In this document: in pieces, positions 1-9,029 of the stretch
Position numbering within the stretch: the stretch's first letter is position 1
Layout: each line of letters opens with the position of its first letter
Source of the DNA: an uncultured Collinsella sp.
GTDB taxonomy: Bacteria; Actinomycetota; Coriobacteriia; Coriobacteriales; Coriobacteriaceae
Direction: 5' to 3'
DNA length: 64,000 nucleotides
Assembly: GCA_900754525.1 (NCBI GenBank)
Contig: CAAEDE010000050.1
Span: 1-64,000, forward strand
Position numbers and translations under genes: made by a program
The notes under the pieces: model-generated
The model's input: only the letters and a program-made list of their open reading frames with translations
Told to the model about the DNA's origin: nothing
The model's database searches: none

Positions 1-29
1 GACGCTGCGCGAGCCGCATTCACACCAAT

Positions 30-112
30 CTGACGTTCAACTTCAAGGGCGCGACCAGAAGGTCAGCGCCCTTTCGTTTCACGTCACCTTGGCGCAAATG
101 CGGCTCGCTCGC
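30..112. terminator. Hairpins downstream of the YhgE gene
   Basis: A compact hairpin with arms aagggcgc and gcgccctt, extended by gacc/ggtc, lies at about 43-75. A second inverted repeat (gagccgcatt / aatgcggctc) spans about 11-107 around it. These sit just downstream of the minus-strand gene ending at 149 and probably terminate it, possibly together with an opposing gene outside the window. No gene is seen in 1-148. Confidence 0.55.
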
Positions 113-148
113 TGACATTGCCGCAGCATCAGCGTTTACATTGTTGCG

Positions 149-2338
149 CTAGATTAATTTAGTACTCTCAAGCTTTTCGATGATCCAGTCGTTGGCTTTG
201 ATGACCGGGCGGCGGAAGACCACACCCAGGGCCAGCGACGGGATCAGATAGCTCGTCAGAATGCTCAGCTCAACCCAGTACTCCATATGGTAGGCGCCGG
301 CCATGGCGGCGTGCATGGCGTTGATGCCGTGAGTAAACGGCAGGAACGGATAGATCGCCTGGAACACGGGGCCGGTCATCTCGATGGGGAACGTGCCGCC
401 CGAACCGCCGACCTGCATGACCAGCAGCACGACGGCGAGCGCCTTGCCGATATCGCCAAACGAAACCGTAAGCGTGTAGACGATATTGGAGAACACGAGA
501 CTCGCGACCCAGCCGGCAAGTACAAATTGCAGCGGGTTGTCGCACTGGATGCCAAAAAACAGGATGTCGCCCGCGCACACGAGCGTTGCCTGCAGCAGGG
601 CCAGACCGCCAAAGAACAGGTAGCGGCCCAGATAGATCTCGTGTAGGCGCACGGGGATGAGCTCGTTGATGAGCTCATCGTCAACCGAGACCTTCATCAT
701 GGCCGCCAGCACGATCGAGCCCACCCACAGCGACAGAATCGTGTAGAACGGTGCCATGGCCGAACCGTAGTTTCGAATCGGATAGACCGGCTTGCGATCG
801 AGCGCGACGGGGCCGGAAAGCGACACGGCCAAACCCTCGGGGTCGTTGCCAATCATCGTCTTGATCGTGGCAAGGTCATCCGACATCAGGGCGCCATCGA
901 GCTCGTCCTTAAAGGCGCTGATCTTATCGGACGCCTCGCCCAGCTGATCGGAAGCCTTGTTGACCAGCTTTGCAGCCTTGGAGAGGCCCTTTGCCAGCGA
1001 ACCGGATGCGTCGGTCAGGCCGTCTACGACGCTATCCAGATCGCCCGAGATGCCATCGAGCGAGTCCAGGATGCCCGAAACCGTCTTCTTGAGCTCCTTG
1101 GCCTTAACCGAGAACGTGGAATCGTAGTCGGACTTGGCGCCCGAAATGCCCGCCTTGGCATCGGCGATGGCCTGATCGACCTCGGCACGCGTGCTGTTGA
1201 CCTCTGCCATGCTGTCAGAAAGGGACTTAGCAGTTGCCGTCAGGTCCTTGGCGTTGTTGCGATACTCCACCGCGATCCTGCCCAGCGATGTTGCCACAGA
1301 TTTAAGGCTCTCCTGGAGCTTTTCGTCACTGACCTGCTCGGCAAAGCCGCGGAGCTGGTCGGCCGTGGCGTCGATATCGTCGGCACGTGTATTGAGCGCC
1401 GCCGCGGCATCGTTGAGCTGAGACACCGTAAGGTCGACATGCTGATTCGCGGCATCGAATGCCTTCGCAAGCTCGGCGGACACGTTGTCGAACGAGCCCG
1501 CGCTTCCGTCAATCGCGGCGTTGATGGCGTCGTTGGCGGCCTTCAGCGCTTCTTTGGAATCGCTCATGCCGCTCTTGGTATGCTCCATCAACTGCTTGGT
1601 CGACTCATCGACCGTACCCGTCTGCTGGAGCATACCGCTCGCCGACGTCAACGAATCGGACGTAGAGCTCAAAATGCCCGCCAGCGACGAAGCATTAGCC
1701 TGAACGTCTTGCAGATCCCCAATCGAATCGCCGAGCGTCGAGGACAGGTTGGCGATAAAGTTGCTGACCTGGTCGGTGCTCATGTAATCGAGCAGGCTGG
1801 ACACCGTCTTAAGACCGATGCTCGTAATGGTCTCGGTAAAAGATTCGTTAACCTGGTTCTGAACGGCGCTCGAACCCTTCTCGGTCACGATCTGCGCGAT
1901 GGCGTTGGCCTTCTGATTCTCGTAAAACTCGATATCAGCATGCTTAACGTCGGTCGAAAAGAGCGTCATCATATCGGCACTAAACGTCTTAGGGATAACG
2001 ACAGCCGCATAGTATGCGCCCGATTTGACGCCCTCGATGGCCTTTTCTCGATCGTTGAGCACAACCCAGTCGAAGTTCTCGTTGCCGCGCAGGGTGGCGG
2101 TCACGTTTTCGCCCACGTTGACCTCGACGGGGATCAGATCGCTCTCGTAACCCTCATCGGTGTTGACCACGGCGATCTTAAGATTGCCGGTGTTGCCGTA
2201 CGGATCCCAGCTGCCGGCGATGTTAAACCACGCGTACAGGCACGGTACGATAATGAGGCCCATCACGACAACCAAGCCGATTACGGAGCGAGACACGTTT
2301 TGGACATCGCGCTTAAACAGATGCAGGATGTTCTTCAT
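149..2338 (-). CDS. YhgE/Pip family membrane protein (729 aa)
   Basis: A membrane protein of the YhgE/Pip (phage infection protein-like) family. It has one N-terminal membrane segment (about residues 20-40, VIGLVVVMGLIIVPCLYAWF), the family motif NIAGSWDPYGNTGNLKIAVV, a long extracytoplasmic helical/coiled-coil region rich in Ala, Ser and Asp (about 170-480), and several C-terminal membrane segments resembling an ABC-2 permease. The start is well supported by a strong Shine-Dalgarno (aaaggaggtgagg). The ATG directly abuts the stop codon of the upstream YhgE gene, so the two are co-transcribed and coupled. Related proteins include EsaA of type VII secretion, but no ESX genes are present here and the substrate cannot be stated. 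Confidence 0.88.
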   Translation of the reverse strand: MKNILHLFKRDVQNVSRSVIGLVVVMGLIIVPCLYAWFNIAGSWDPYGNTGNLKIAVVNTDEGYESDLIPVEVNVGENVTATLRGNENFDWVVLNDREKAIEGVKSGAYYAAVVIPKTFSADMMTLFSTDVKHADIEFYENQKANAIAQIVTEKGSSAVQNQVNESFTETITSIGLKTVSSLLDYMSTDQVSNFIANLSSTLGDSIGDLQDVQANASSLAGILSSTSDSLTSASGMLQQTGTVDESTKQLMEHTKSGMSDSKEALKAANDAINAAIDGSAGSFDNVSAELAKAFDAANQHVDLTVSQLNDAAAALNTRADDIDATADQLRGFAEQVSDEKLQESLKSVATSLGRIAVEYRNNAKDLTATAKSLSDSMAEVNSTRAEVDQAIADAKAGISGAKSDYDSTFSVKAKELKKTVSGILDSLDGISGDLDSVVDGLTDASGSLAKGLSKAAKLVNKASDQLGEASDKISAFKDELDGALMSDDLATIKTMIGNDPEGLAVSLSGPVALDRKPVYPIRNYGSAMAPFYTILSLWVGSIVLAAMMKVSVDDELINELIPVRLHEIYLGRYLFFGGLALLQATLVCAGDILFFGIQCDNPLQFVLAGWVASLVFSNIVYTLTVSFGDIGKALAVVLLVMQVGGSGGTFPIEMTGPVFQAIYPFLPFTHGINAMHAAMAGAYHMEYWVELSILTSYLIPSLALGVVFRRPVIKANDWIIEKLESTKLI

Positions 2339-5155
2339 TTATGCCTCACCTCCTTTGGAGTGCTTGCCGAGCGGGGCGTTCTTTTCATTCATCACAAACG
2401 TGTCATCCCCGTTCTCGGGCACATGGGCCGCATCGCGATGACCACATTGGTTGACAGCCTGAGTCTTGGGTTCAGACCCCCGCTCGCTCGCATTCAAGCC
2501 GAACATGCGACGAGCGGCCGGAATGGCGGCCGTGTGCTCGCGCATCTCGCGGCGCAGGTCCTCATCCGAAAGCGCCGAGATGCGCATCTGGGTGTTGAGG
2601 CTCGAGCGGATGTACTCGATATTGATAAGCCAGCCGCAGATGGCAATAACCGAGATGATCCAAATGACAAGCAGGATGATCTTGCCGTTATTGTCGATAT
2701 CGAGAACCGTCGACAGGACAAAGAGCAGGACCTGAACGCCCACCACGGCGGCAAAACCGCCCTTGATGTAGTACGGGTAGCGATGTTCAAAGGCGACCGC
2801 ATGATCGAGCAGTTCGCGACGGTACGAATCGGAATCGAGCATGACACGCATGGCCGTGCGCAGCGAGTAGCGCTGGCGCGGCAGGTCGTTGGACTCGCAA
2901 ATCATCATACCGGTCGTGGAAAGCTGTTTATCAAAGAGCAGGTTAAGGTTGAGCAGCAGCGGACGCAGCTGCAGACCGATAAAGAGCGCCACGATCAAGA
3001 ACACGCCCAGAATGCACAGGTTAAACAGGTAGTTAAACGAGTACATGCCGCCGACCGTCTCGCGCAGCAGATTGATGCCGTAGGTAAAGGGCAGCAGCGG
3101 GTGCAGCCACTGGAAGAAGCCGGGCATCATCTCGATGGGATACATGCCCGACGAACCCGGAATCTGCACGATGACGAGAATGACGCCGATTGCCTTGCCG
3201 ATGTGCTTAAACGTAGTGGACAGCGCATAGATGATATTGACGTAGGTGAACGAGATGGCGATGCCGCCCAGCACGAACAGCAGCGGGTTGATGCACTGCA
3301 CGCCAATCACCAGATCGCCTACCGTAACGATGGTGGCCTGGAGCGCGCCCAGGATCACCAGGAGCATCCAACGGCCGAAGTAGCCCTGGCGCGCCGTAAA
3401 GCTGCCAATGCCCTCGCGATCGACCTCGAGCTTGTAGATGGCGATGAGTACGTAACCGCCCACCCAAAGCGCCAGATTGGTGTAGAAGGGAGCGATGCCC
3501 GAGCCAAAGCTCTTGACCGGATAGATCGACTTGGACGTCAGCTCGACCGGAGAGGCCATGAAATCTGCCACGTCATTGACATCGACGCCCATAAGGTCGG
3601 CGAGCTCGCCCATAGACTCAGAGGTCTGCAGCGCCGCGATGTCATTGGCTGCGGTCGCAAGCTTGTCCTGGACCTTGGCAAGCGAGGAATCGGTCTGGGA
3701 CAGCGTGGTCTTGGCCTGGCCGAGCGTAGCGTTAAGCTGCGAAAGCGTACCGCGCGCACTTGCAATAGTAGGCGTGAGGCCAGACACGATTCCCGTCAGA
3801 TCACCCGAGACGGCGGCAAATGAATCAAGCGCGCTCGAGGCCTTCGGCAGCGCGTTTTGACCTAGGTCCGTCTGGGCCTGGCCAAGGTTGGTCGCACCGG
3901 TCTGGATTGCGTTATTGATAGCGTCGCTGGCGCCCGAGACAGCCGCGGCGTCATTCGCCATGGCGCTCGACTGCGCAGACAGACCGTCCTTGATGCTCTG
4001 AAGCTTTTCATTCTGCTCGCGGAGCAAATCGATGGTCGATACAATACGCGCGTCAATTTCCTTGGAACCTGTCGACGTGTCATTAACGAGAATTTCCAAG
4101 TGCCCGATAACGGCCTTATTGTGGTCGATCGTCGCTTGGAGAGACTCAAGCGAGTTGTCGATGCGGGTGGTCGTAGATGTGACCGCGCCCGTCAGCTTTC
4201 CAATCGCAGCGTTCGCGGAGGCTGACGTCTTGGTGAGCGCAAGGCTGCCTTCCGAGAGTGCCTTGGAGAGCGAGGCGACAGAGTTGCCCGCCGTAGCGCG
4301 CGCCTCGCCCAGCAGGTCATTGCCCTGAGCGATTGCCTGCGTTAGAGAGGGCGTCTGACCCTGCAGGCCCGCCAACGCGGCATCAGCCGAGGCGATAGCG
4401 CCACTCGTCTTATCGATGGCGGCATTCATGTCGCCAATCGAATCGCGCACCTCACCCAAGGTACCGGATGCCTCGGACACCGAACTCGTCAGCGAATCCT
4501 GAACCTGGGCGGTCTTATCCTTAAAATCGACCCCGGCATCCTTGGCGATGCTGGCAACGGTCTCGCCCACTGTGGAGACAAATTCCGAGTTGATCTGCTC
4601 CTCGATGGTGCTTGCACCGGTGTCGGTAACCTTGGGCGCAATAGCACTCTTCTTCTCATTGACGTAGTACGTAAGCTTGGGCTGATGGTAGTTGCCGTCG
4701 AGCATCGAGACCAGGTTATCCGAGAAGTTCTTAGGGATTACGATGGCCGCATAGTACTCACCGCTCTCGACGCCCTCCTTGGCGTCGGCCGCCGAATCGA
4801 CGAAGGTCCAGCCCAGCTGATCGTTCTCCTTGAGCTGATCGACGACCTGGTCGCCCGCGTTGAGCTCGCCCACCAAGTCGTTTTGGGTGCCCCGATCGTT
4901 GTTGGCGATGGCAATCTTGATACCCTGGGTGTTTCCGTACGGATCCCAGTTAGCCACGATGTTGTACCAGGCATACAGCGAGGGAATGACGCACACGCCC
5001 AAAGTAACCACCAGGGCGACGGGGTTCACGAGCAATCGCTTGATGTCGCGCTTAAAGATCGCAAAGGAGACCTTTGCGTTGGATAGTTTGCTGCCGAGAC
5101 TCACGCTTGGACCATCCATCCTGTCGTTGAATCGAATCGTACTATCGACAACCAT
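2339..5155 (-). CDS. YhgE/Pip family membrane protein, larger paralogue (938 aa)
   Basis: A second YhgE/Pip protein with the same order as its downstream neighbour: an N-terminal membrane segment, the motif NIVANWDPYGNTQGIKIAIA, a very long Ala/Ser/Thr-rich coiled-coil ectodomain, then a C-terminal multi-pass domain. It carries an extra C-terminal module of about 200 residues with two more membrane helices (KGGFAAVVGVQVLLF and IILLVIWIISVIAICGW) and a hydrophilic tail not present in the 729-aa paralogue. The reading frame is open 45 codons further upstream, but that stretch is low-complexity intergenic-looking sequence. I prefer ATG 5155 (MVVDST) or ATG 5119 (MDGPSV). Neither has a strong ribosome binding site, so the start is uncertain. 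Confidence 0.83.
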   Translation of the reverse strand: MVVDSTIRFNDRMDGPSVSLGSKLSNAKVSFAIFKRDIKRLLVNPVALVVTLGVCVIPSLYAWYNIVANWDPYGNTQGIKIAIANNDRGTQNDLVGELNAGDQVVDQLKENDQLGWTFVDSAADAKEGVESGEYYAAIVIPKNFSDNLVSMLDGNYHQPKLTYYVNEKKSAIAPKVTDTGASTIEEQINSEFVSTVGETVASIAKDAGVDFKDKTAQVQDSLTSSVSEASGTLGEVRDSIGDMNAAIDKTSGAIASADAALAGLQGQTPSLTQAIAQGNDLLGEARATAGNSVASLSKALSEGSLALTKTSASANAAIGKLTGAVTSTTTRIDNSLESLQATIDHNKAVIGHLEILVNDTSTGSKEIDARIVSTIDLLREQNEKLQSIKDGLSAQSSAMANDAAAVSGASDAINNAIQTGATNLGQAQTDLGQNALPKASSALDSFAAVSGDLTGIVSGLTPTIASARGTLSQLNATLGQAKTTLSQTDSSLAKVQDKLATAANDIAALQTSESMGELADLMGVDVNDVADFMASPVELTSKSIYPVKSFGSGIAPFYTNLALWVGGYVLIAIYKLEVDREGIGSFTARQGYFGRWMLLVILGALQATIVTVGDLVIGVQCINPLLFVLGGIAISFTYVNIIYALSTTFKHIGKAIGVILVIVQIPGSSGMYPIEMMPGFFQWLHPLLPFTYGINLLRETVGGMYSFNYLFNLCILGVFLIVALFIGLQLRPLLLNLNLLFDKQLSTTGMMICESNDLPRQRYSLRTAMRVMLDSDSYRRELLDHAVAFEHRYPYYIKGGFAAVVGVQVLLFVLSTVLDIDNNGKIILLVIWIISVIAICGWLINIEYIRSSLNTQMRISALSDEDLRREMREHTAAIPAARRMFGLNASERGSEPKTQAVNQCGHRDAAHVPENGDDTFVMNEKNAPLGKHSKGGEA

Positions 5156-5595
5156 TGTACGTAAGCGCTTTAGCGTCTCAGAGCACAATGGTATTGAGTT
5201 TTGCGGTAGCAATATACTACGAAGACGAATTAACGTACAGTTGTACAGTATCTTTAATTTCAGCAGGTCACAAAACCACAACCCGCACAAATTAGCAATT
5301 CAAATAGTCATCGGGGACGTTCTTAAACGACTGGTCAAACAAGAACGCCCCCAACGACTAGTTTGGACCACGGTAACATCGATGTTTTAGCAATGCCAGC
5401 GAGCGGGCGCCAGAGCGAACAAATTGGCATGAAAAGAGGACGGCATAGACCTTCTGGTCATGCCGTCCTCTTTGAATGACAAGTTGTCGCTCTGGCGCCC
5501 GCGCAGCGTCGACTGGTCCGCCGTTCGTTAGAACGGCGGAACTGAGGGCAGCGTCGAGCCGTTACGCGGTTTGGTAAAACCGCGTAACTACCTAA
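5156..5595. other. 440-bp intergenic region with nested hairpins and a dispersed repeat
   Basis: I see no gene here. The region is built of inverted repeats. At 5305-5324 and 5341-5360 are imperfect inverted copies of a ggggacgttctt repeat. At 5403-5417 and 5488-5502 are perfect 15-bp arms enclosing a strong inner hairpin (14-bp perfect arms 5433-5446 and 5460-5473, rich in A/T at the base), which looks like a terminator. Short hairpins at 5517-5541 and 5561-5588 follow the htpG stop. Confidence 0.75.
5561..5588 (-). terminator. Hairpin downstream of htpG
   Basis: Arms gttacgcggttt and aaaccgcgtaac lie within 35 bp of the htpG stop codon. Together with the next hairpin at 5517-5541 (tccgccgttc / gaacggcgga) it probably ends the htpG transcript. 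There is no long T-run, so the mechanism is uncertain. Confidence 0.5.
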
Positions 5596-7620
5596 CTACA
5601 TCAAGTTGCAGACAGCCGCCGCGAAGGCAACGGGGTCCTCGGGGAGGATGCCCTCGACCAGCAGGGCCTGGTCATAGAGCAAACCGGAGTACTGCTTGAT
5701 CTTGTCGGCGTCGCCTGCCTTCTGGGCAGCGACAAGCTTGTCAAAGACCGGGTGCTTGGCGTTGAGCTCGAGCACGCGCTGGCTCTTGGGCATGCCGTCG
5801 GGCGCGCCCTCGGGTCCCTTCTGGAGCACCTTCTCCATCTCGAGCGAAAGTGGGCCCTCGGTGGTGATGCAAGCGGGGGCATCGGTCAGGCGCGCGGAGA
5901 CGGCAACTTTCTCGACCTTGTCACCGAGTGCCTCCTTCATAGCGCTAAAGAGGTCCTCGTTCTCCTTGGTGGCGTCCTCGGCCTCCTTCTTCTCGTCCTC
6001 GGTCGCCAGGTCAAGATCACCGGTCGCGACGTTCTTGAGCTCCAGATGACGATCCTCGACCTCGGGCTCGGCACCGTCGGCCACAGCCTTCTCGGCAGCC
6101 TCGCGGGCAGCATCGTCCTCGTAGATCTTGGGCATATCGGCGGCAACGTACTCACGCATAGCCTGGAACGTGAACTCATCCACATCCTGCGTCAGCAGCA
6201 GCACGTCATAGCCGCGGTCGAGCACGCCCTTTACCACGGGCATCTTGGCCAAGCGCTCACGCGAGTCACCGGCGGCGTAGTAGATGGCCTTCTGATCCTC
6301 GGGCATGCCCTTGGCATATTCGGCCAGGGTAATCATCTTCTGCTCCTTGGCAGACCAGAACAGCAGCAGGTCGGCGAGCTCATCGGCCTTCATGCCATAG
6401 CTCGAGTAGATGCCGTACTTAAGACCGCGGCCAAAGTTCTCAAAGAACTTCTCGTAGGCCTCACGGTCGTTGTCACGCATATCCTCAAGGTCGGCGGTGA
6501 TCTTCTTTTCCACGCGCTTGGCGATAGCCTTGAGCTGACGGTTCTGCTGCAGCGTCTCGCGCGAGATGTTGAGCGACACGTCGGCGGAATCCACGACGCC
6601 GCGGACAAAGTTGTAGTAGTCGGGCAGCAGGTCGTCGCACTTCTCCATAATCAGCACGTTAGAGCTGTAGAGCGCCAGGCCCTTCTCGTAGTCCTTGCTG
6701 TACAGATCGAACGGGGCGCGACCCGGCACAAACAGCAGGGCGTCATACTCGAGCGTACCCTCGGCATGGAAGCTGATGGTGCGCGCAGGATCGTCAAAGT
6801 CGTGGAACGTGGACTTGTAGAACTCGTCGTAGTCCTTCTGCTCGACATCGGAGCTGCGCTTCTTCCAGATCGGTGTCATGGAATTGACGGTCTCGAGCTC
6901 CTGGTAGTCCTCGTACTCGGGCGTGTAGTCATCGCCAGCATCCTCGGGCTTGGGCTTCTGGCGGCTCTTGGACACCATCATCTGGATCGGGTAACGCACA
7001 TAGTTGCTGTACTGCTGAATCAGGCTCTTGAGGCCCCACTCGGTCAGGAAGCGATCGTAGGTCTCGGCCTCGCCGTCGGCATCGAGCTTCTCGTTCTCGC
7101 GCAGCGTCAGAATGACATCGGTACCATGCTCGGCGCGCTCGCCGTCCTCGATGGTGTAGCCCTCAAGACCGTCGGATTCCCACACATGGGCGACATCCTC
7201 GCCATAGGCGCGGCTGACGACCTTCACATGGCTGGCGACCATAAAAGCCGAGTAGAAGCCCACGCCAAACTGGCCGATGATGTCGACATCCGAACCCTGC
7301 TGCTCGGCGTTCTCGGTCTTAAACTCCTCGGAGCCGGAATGGGCGATGGTGCCCAGATTGCGCTCGAGCTCCTCGGCGGTCATGCCAATGCCGTTATCCG
7401 AGATGGTAATGGTGCGGGCGTCTTTATCAAAGGAGACGCGAATGGCCAGGTCGCCCTGGTCGATCTTGACGCTCGGGTCCTGCAGGCTCCTAAAGTTGAG
7501 CTTGTCGACGGCGTCGCTCGCGTTAGAGATAAGCTCGCGCAGGAAGATTTCCTTATTGGTGTAGATGGAGTTAATCATGAGGTCGAGCAGTTTTTTGCTC
7601 TCGGTCTTAAATTGACGCAT
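5596..7620 (-). CDS. htpG: Chaperone protein HtpG (Hsp90)
   Basis: Cytosolic ATP-dependent Hsp90 chaperone, 674 aa. The GHKL ATPase domain is at the N-terminus with motifs RELISNASDA (about 29-38), ISDNGIGMT and GQFGVGFYSAF. The middle domain contains NISRETLQQNR, and the C-terminal dimerisation domain is preceded by an acidic stretch (ATEDEKKEAEDATKENED) that makes it somewhat longer than the E. coli protein. The start MRQFKTESKKLL matches the family and has an aaagga ribosome binding site. It appears monocistronic, with a -10-like TATAAA at 7717-7722 and a short inverted repeat (acatac...gtatgt) at 7733-7758 that could be a heat-shock regulator site. I see no CIRCE element. Confidence 0.97.
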   Translation of the reverse strand: MRQFKTESKKLLDLMINSIYTNKEIFLRELISNASDAVDKLNFRSLQDPSVKIDQGDLAIRVSFDKDARTITISDNGIGMTAEELERNLGTIAHSGSEEFKTENAEQQGSDVDIIGQFGVGFYSAFMVASHVKVVSRAYGEDVAHVWESDGLEGYTIEDGERAEHGTDVILTLRENEKLDADGEAETYDRFLTEWGLKSLIQQYSNYVRYPIQMMVSKSRQKPKPEDAGDDYTPEYEDYQELETVNSMTPIWKKRSSDVEQKDYDEFYKSTFHDFDDPARTISFHAEGTLEYDALLFVPGRAPFDLYSKDYEKGLALYSSNVLIMEKCDDLLPDYYNFVRGVVDSADVSLNISRETLQQNRQLKAIAKRVEKKITADLEDMRDNDREAYEKFFENFGRGLKYGIYSSYGMKADELADLLLFWSAKEQKMITLAEYAKGMPEDQKAIYYAAGDSRERLAKMPVVKGVLDRGYDVLLLTQDVDEFTFQAMREYVAADMPKIYEDDAAREAAEKAVADGAEPEVEDRHLELKNVATGDLDLATEDEKKEAEDATKENEDLFSAMKEALGDKVEKVAVSARLTDAPACITTEGPLSLEMEKVLQKGPEGAPDGMPKSQRVLELNAKHPVFDKLVAAQKAGDADKIKQYSGLLYDQALLVEGILPEDPVAFAAAVCNLM

Positions 7621-7732
7621 GTGCAGTCCTTTCGCGCTACCCCCGTCCGCAAAAACGGCCCGGTTGCCCGAGCCGCATCGCAGACCTGCTATGTTCAGAC
7701 TTAGATTTTATAACCCATTAGCGCGCACATAT

Positions 7733-7758
7733 ACATACGGAATCGAAAAACTGTATGT
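7733..7758. promoter_or_regulatory. Possible operator upstream of htpG
   Basis: A short inverted repeat, acatac-N14-gtatgt, lies just upstream of a TATAAA box (7717-7722, minus strand) that could be the htpG -10 element. The position suits a regulator site, but the arms are short and no -35 is clear. It matches neither CIRCE nor HAIR consensus. Confidence 0.3.
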
Positions 7759-7822
7759 CTAAGCGCTCCGATGCGCCAATTGCCAAGGAGTGTCCCCAAC
7801 TGCCGGCAGAAAAGGAACGTCC

Positions 7823-8323
7823 CTATCTGCCATCTACGCGCTTGGCCATCCAGACATGGGGCTGGCCCTCGTCTTCGTAATCTACCGGGGCAATTTGCGT
7901 GTAGCCCGCCTTTGCATAGAGCGGCAACACGTATTCCTGCGCATGCAGCTTAATAAGCTTAGCGCCGGCACCGCGTGCACACGAAGCACTGGCCTCGACA
8001 ATCTTGCTCGCCAGACCGCGACGGCGCATGCTCGGCAGCACGGCCACGCGCCCCATAATGTAGGTCTCCCCCGCCGCGACACCTTCGTCCAAGTCGCACG
8101 CCAGCGACACCGGAGCCTCTGCGTCAGCCGCGCGCTCAAGCTCTTCGGGAAACACGCGCGAGCAACCGGCAAGCTCGCCGTCTACATAGAGCGTCACATG
8201 AATGCAGTTCGGATCCTCGTCGATAGCGTCGAACTCATTCTCGTAGCCCTGCTCGTCCATAAAAACGACGCGGCGCACCAACGCCGCGTCATCAAAGCAT
8301 CCCGTCTTAAGTTGGATATCCAT
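7823..8323 (-). CDS. GNAT family N-acetyltransferase (166 aa)
   Basis: Predicted cytosolic acetyltransferase of the GNAT fold, ElaA/YjcF-like. The acyl-CoA binding motif A is visible as YIMGRVAVLPSMRRRGLASK (about residues 88-107), with the pyrophosphate-binding loop RRRGLA, and the C-terminal part reads YVLPLYAKAGY as in many GNATs. The start MDIQLKTGCF has a gaaagggc ribosome binding site. It lies 38 bp downstream of the PHP phosphatase gene on the same strand and may be the last gene of the polysaccharide-control operon. Nothing shows that its substrate is a sugar or a protein of that pathway. Confidence 0.85.
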   Translation of the reverse strand: MDIQLKTGCFDDAALVRRVVFMDEQGYENEFDAIDEDPNCIHVTLYVDGELAGCSRVFPEELERAADAEAPVSLACDLDEGVAAGETYIMGRVAVLPSMRRRGLASKIVEASASCARGAGAKLIKLHAQEYVLPLYAKAGYTQIAPVDYEDEGQPHVWMAKRVDGR

Positions 8324-8361
8324 GCTGCCCTTTCATTCAATGCGAACGTTAGGGACAGATT

Positions 8362-9012
8362 TTAGCGAAAATGAGCTCCGCGCACGCTAAACTTCGCGCG
8401 AGCCTTCGCCAGGCAGTCATAATGACCCACGTTATGGGCATCGCTCGCGATGAAGCTGTACAGGTTCTGATCGAACAGGCGCTGTGCCGGCTTTTTCTCG
8501 CGACCAAAGCGACCGCCGGCAATAAAGTCCGCCGAAGCCTGCAGCTTGCAGCCCATATCGACCAGGCGCTCCGCCACGCTTACATCCTTTTGAACCGCAC
8601 GATAGCGCTCAGGATGAGCGATGATCACCTGGTAGCCACGGCACTGCAAATCGTAAATCGTGTTCTCGTACTCTCTAAACGCATACGCATCGGCATGCGT
8701 CGAAAGCTCAAGCAGGAACTCATTGGTTCCATCGAAATGCAAGTGCTCCGCGGCATCGATACCAAGCTCAACGAGCTTTCGATGGTTGACCTCGAAGCCC
8801 ATCTGGAGCGGAAAACCGTCAGCGTTATCGCGCAGCAGCTCAAAGGCATCCCACATCTTGTCGTAATCAAAATAGGGATCACGACAGTGCGGGGTGCAAA
8901 CGATTCTGGTTACACCGGCCCGCTTGGCAGCCTCGAGCATCGCCAAGCTCTCATCGAGATCGGCGGCGCCGTCGTCTACACCCGGCAAGATATGGCAATG
9001 AATGTCACGCAT
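8362..9012 (-). CDS. CpsB/YwqE-type PHP-domain tyrosine phosphatase
   Basis: Manganese-dependent protein-tyrosine phosphatase of the polymerase and histidinol phosphatase (PHP) superfamily. In known systems it dephosphorylates the BY-kinase that controls capsule or exopolysaccharide chain length. Metal-binding motifs are visible: MRDIHCHILPGVDDG at the N-terminus, CTPHCRDPYF near residue 40, IIAHPERY near 130 and ASDAHN near 190. The 216-aa length is slightly short of the usual 240-260. It sits 17 bp downstream of the kinase gene, giving the order co-polymerase, kinase, phosphatase. The gene start coincides with a canonical PHP N-terminus. Confidence 0.9.
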   Translation of the reverse strand: MRDIHCHILPGVDDGAADLDESLAMLEAAKRAGVTRIVCTPHCRDPYFDYDKMWDAFELLRDNADGFPLQMGFEVNHRKLVELGIDAAEHLHFDGTNEFLLELSTHADAYAFREYENTIYDLQCRGYQVIIAHPERYRAVQKDVSVAERLVDMGCKLQASADFIAGGRFGREKKPAQRLFDQNLYSFIASDAHNVGHYDCLAKARAKFSVRGAHFR

Positions 9013-9029
9013 AGGTCAGCCTTAATCAA

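Noticed and set aside
1439..3823. Long plus-strand reading frame antisense to the YhgE genes
   Set aside because: It spans two real genes, is rich in Arg/His as expected from a GC-rich antisense shadow, and has no ribosome binding site or recognisable motif. The same holds for the long frames antisense to htpG (5752-7704), pheT (53952-56369) and the Ca2+ ATPase (45509-47365).
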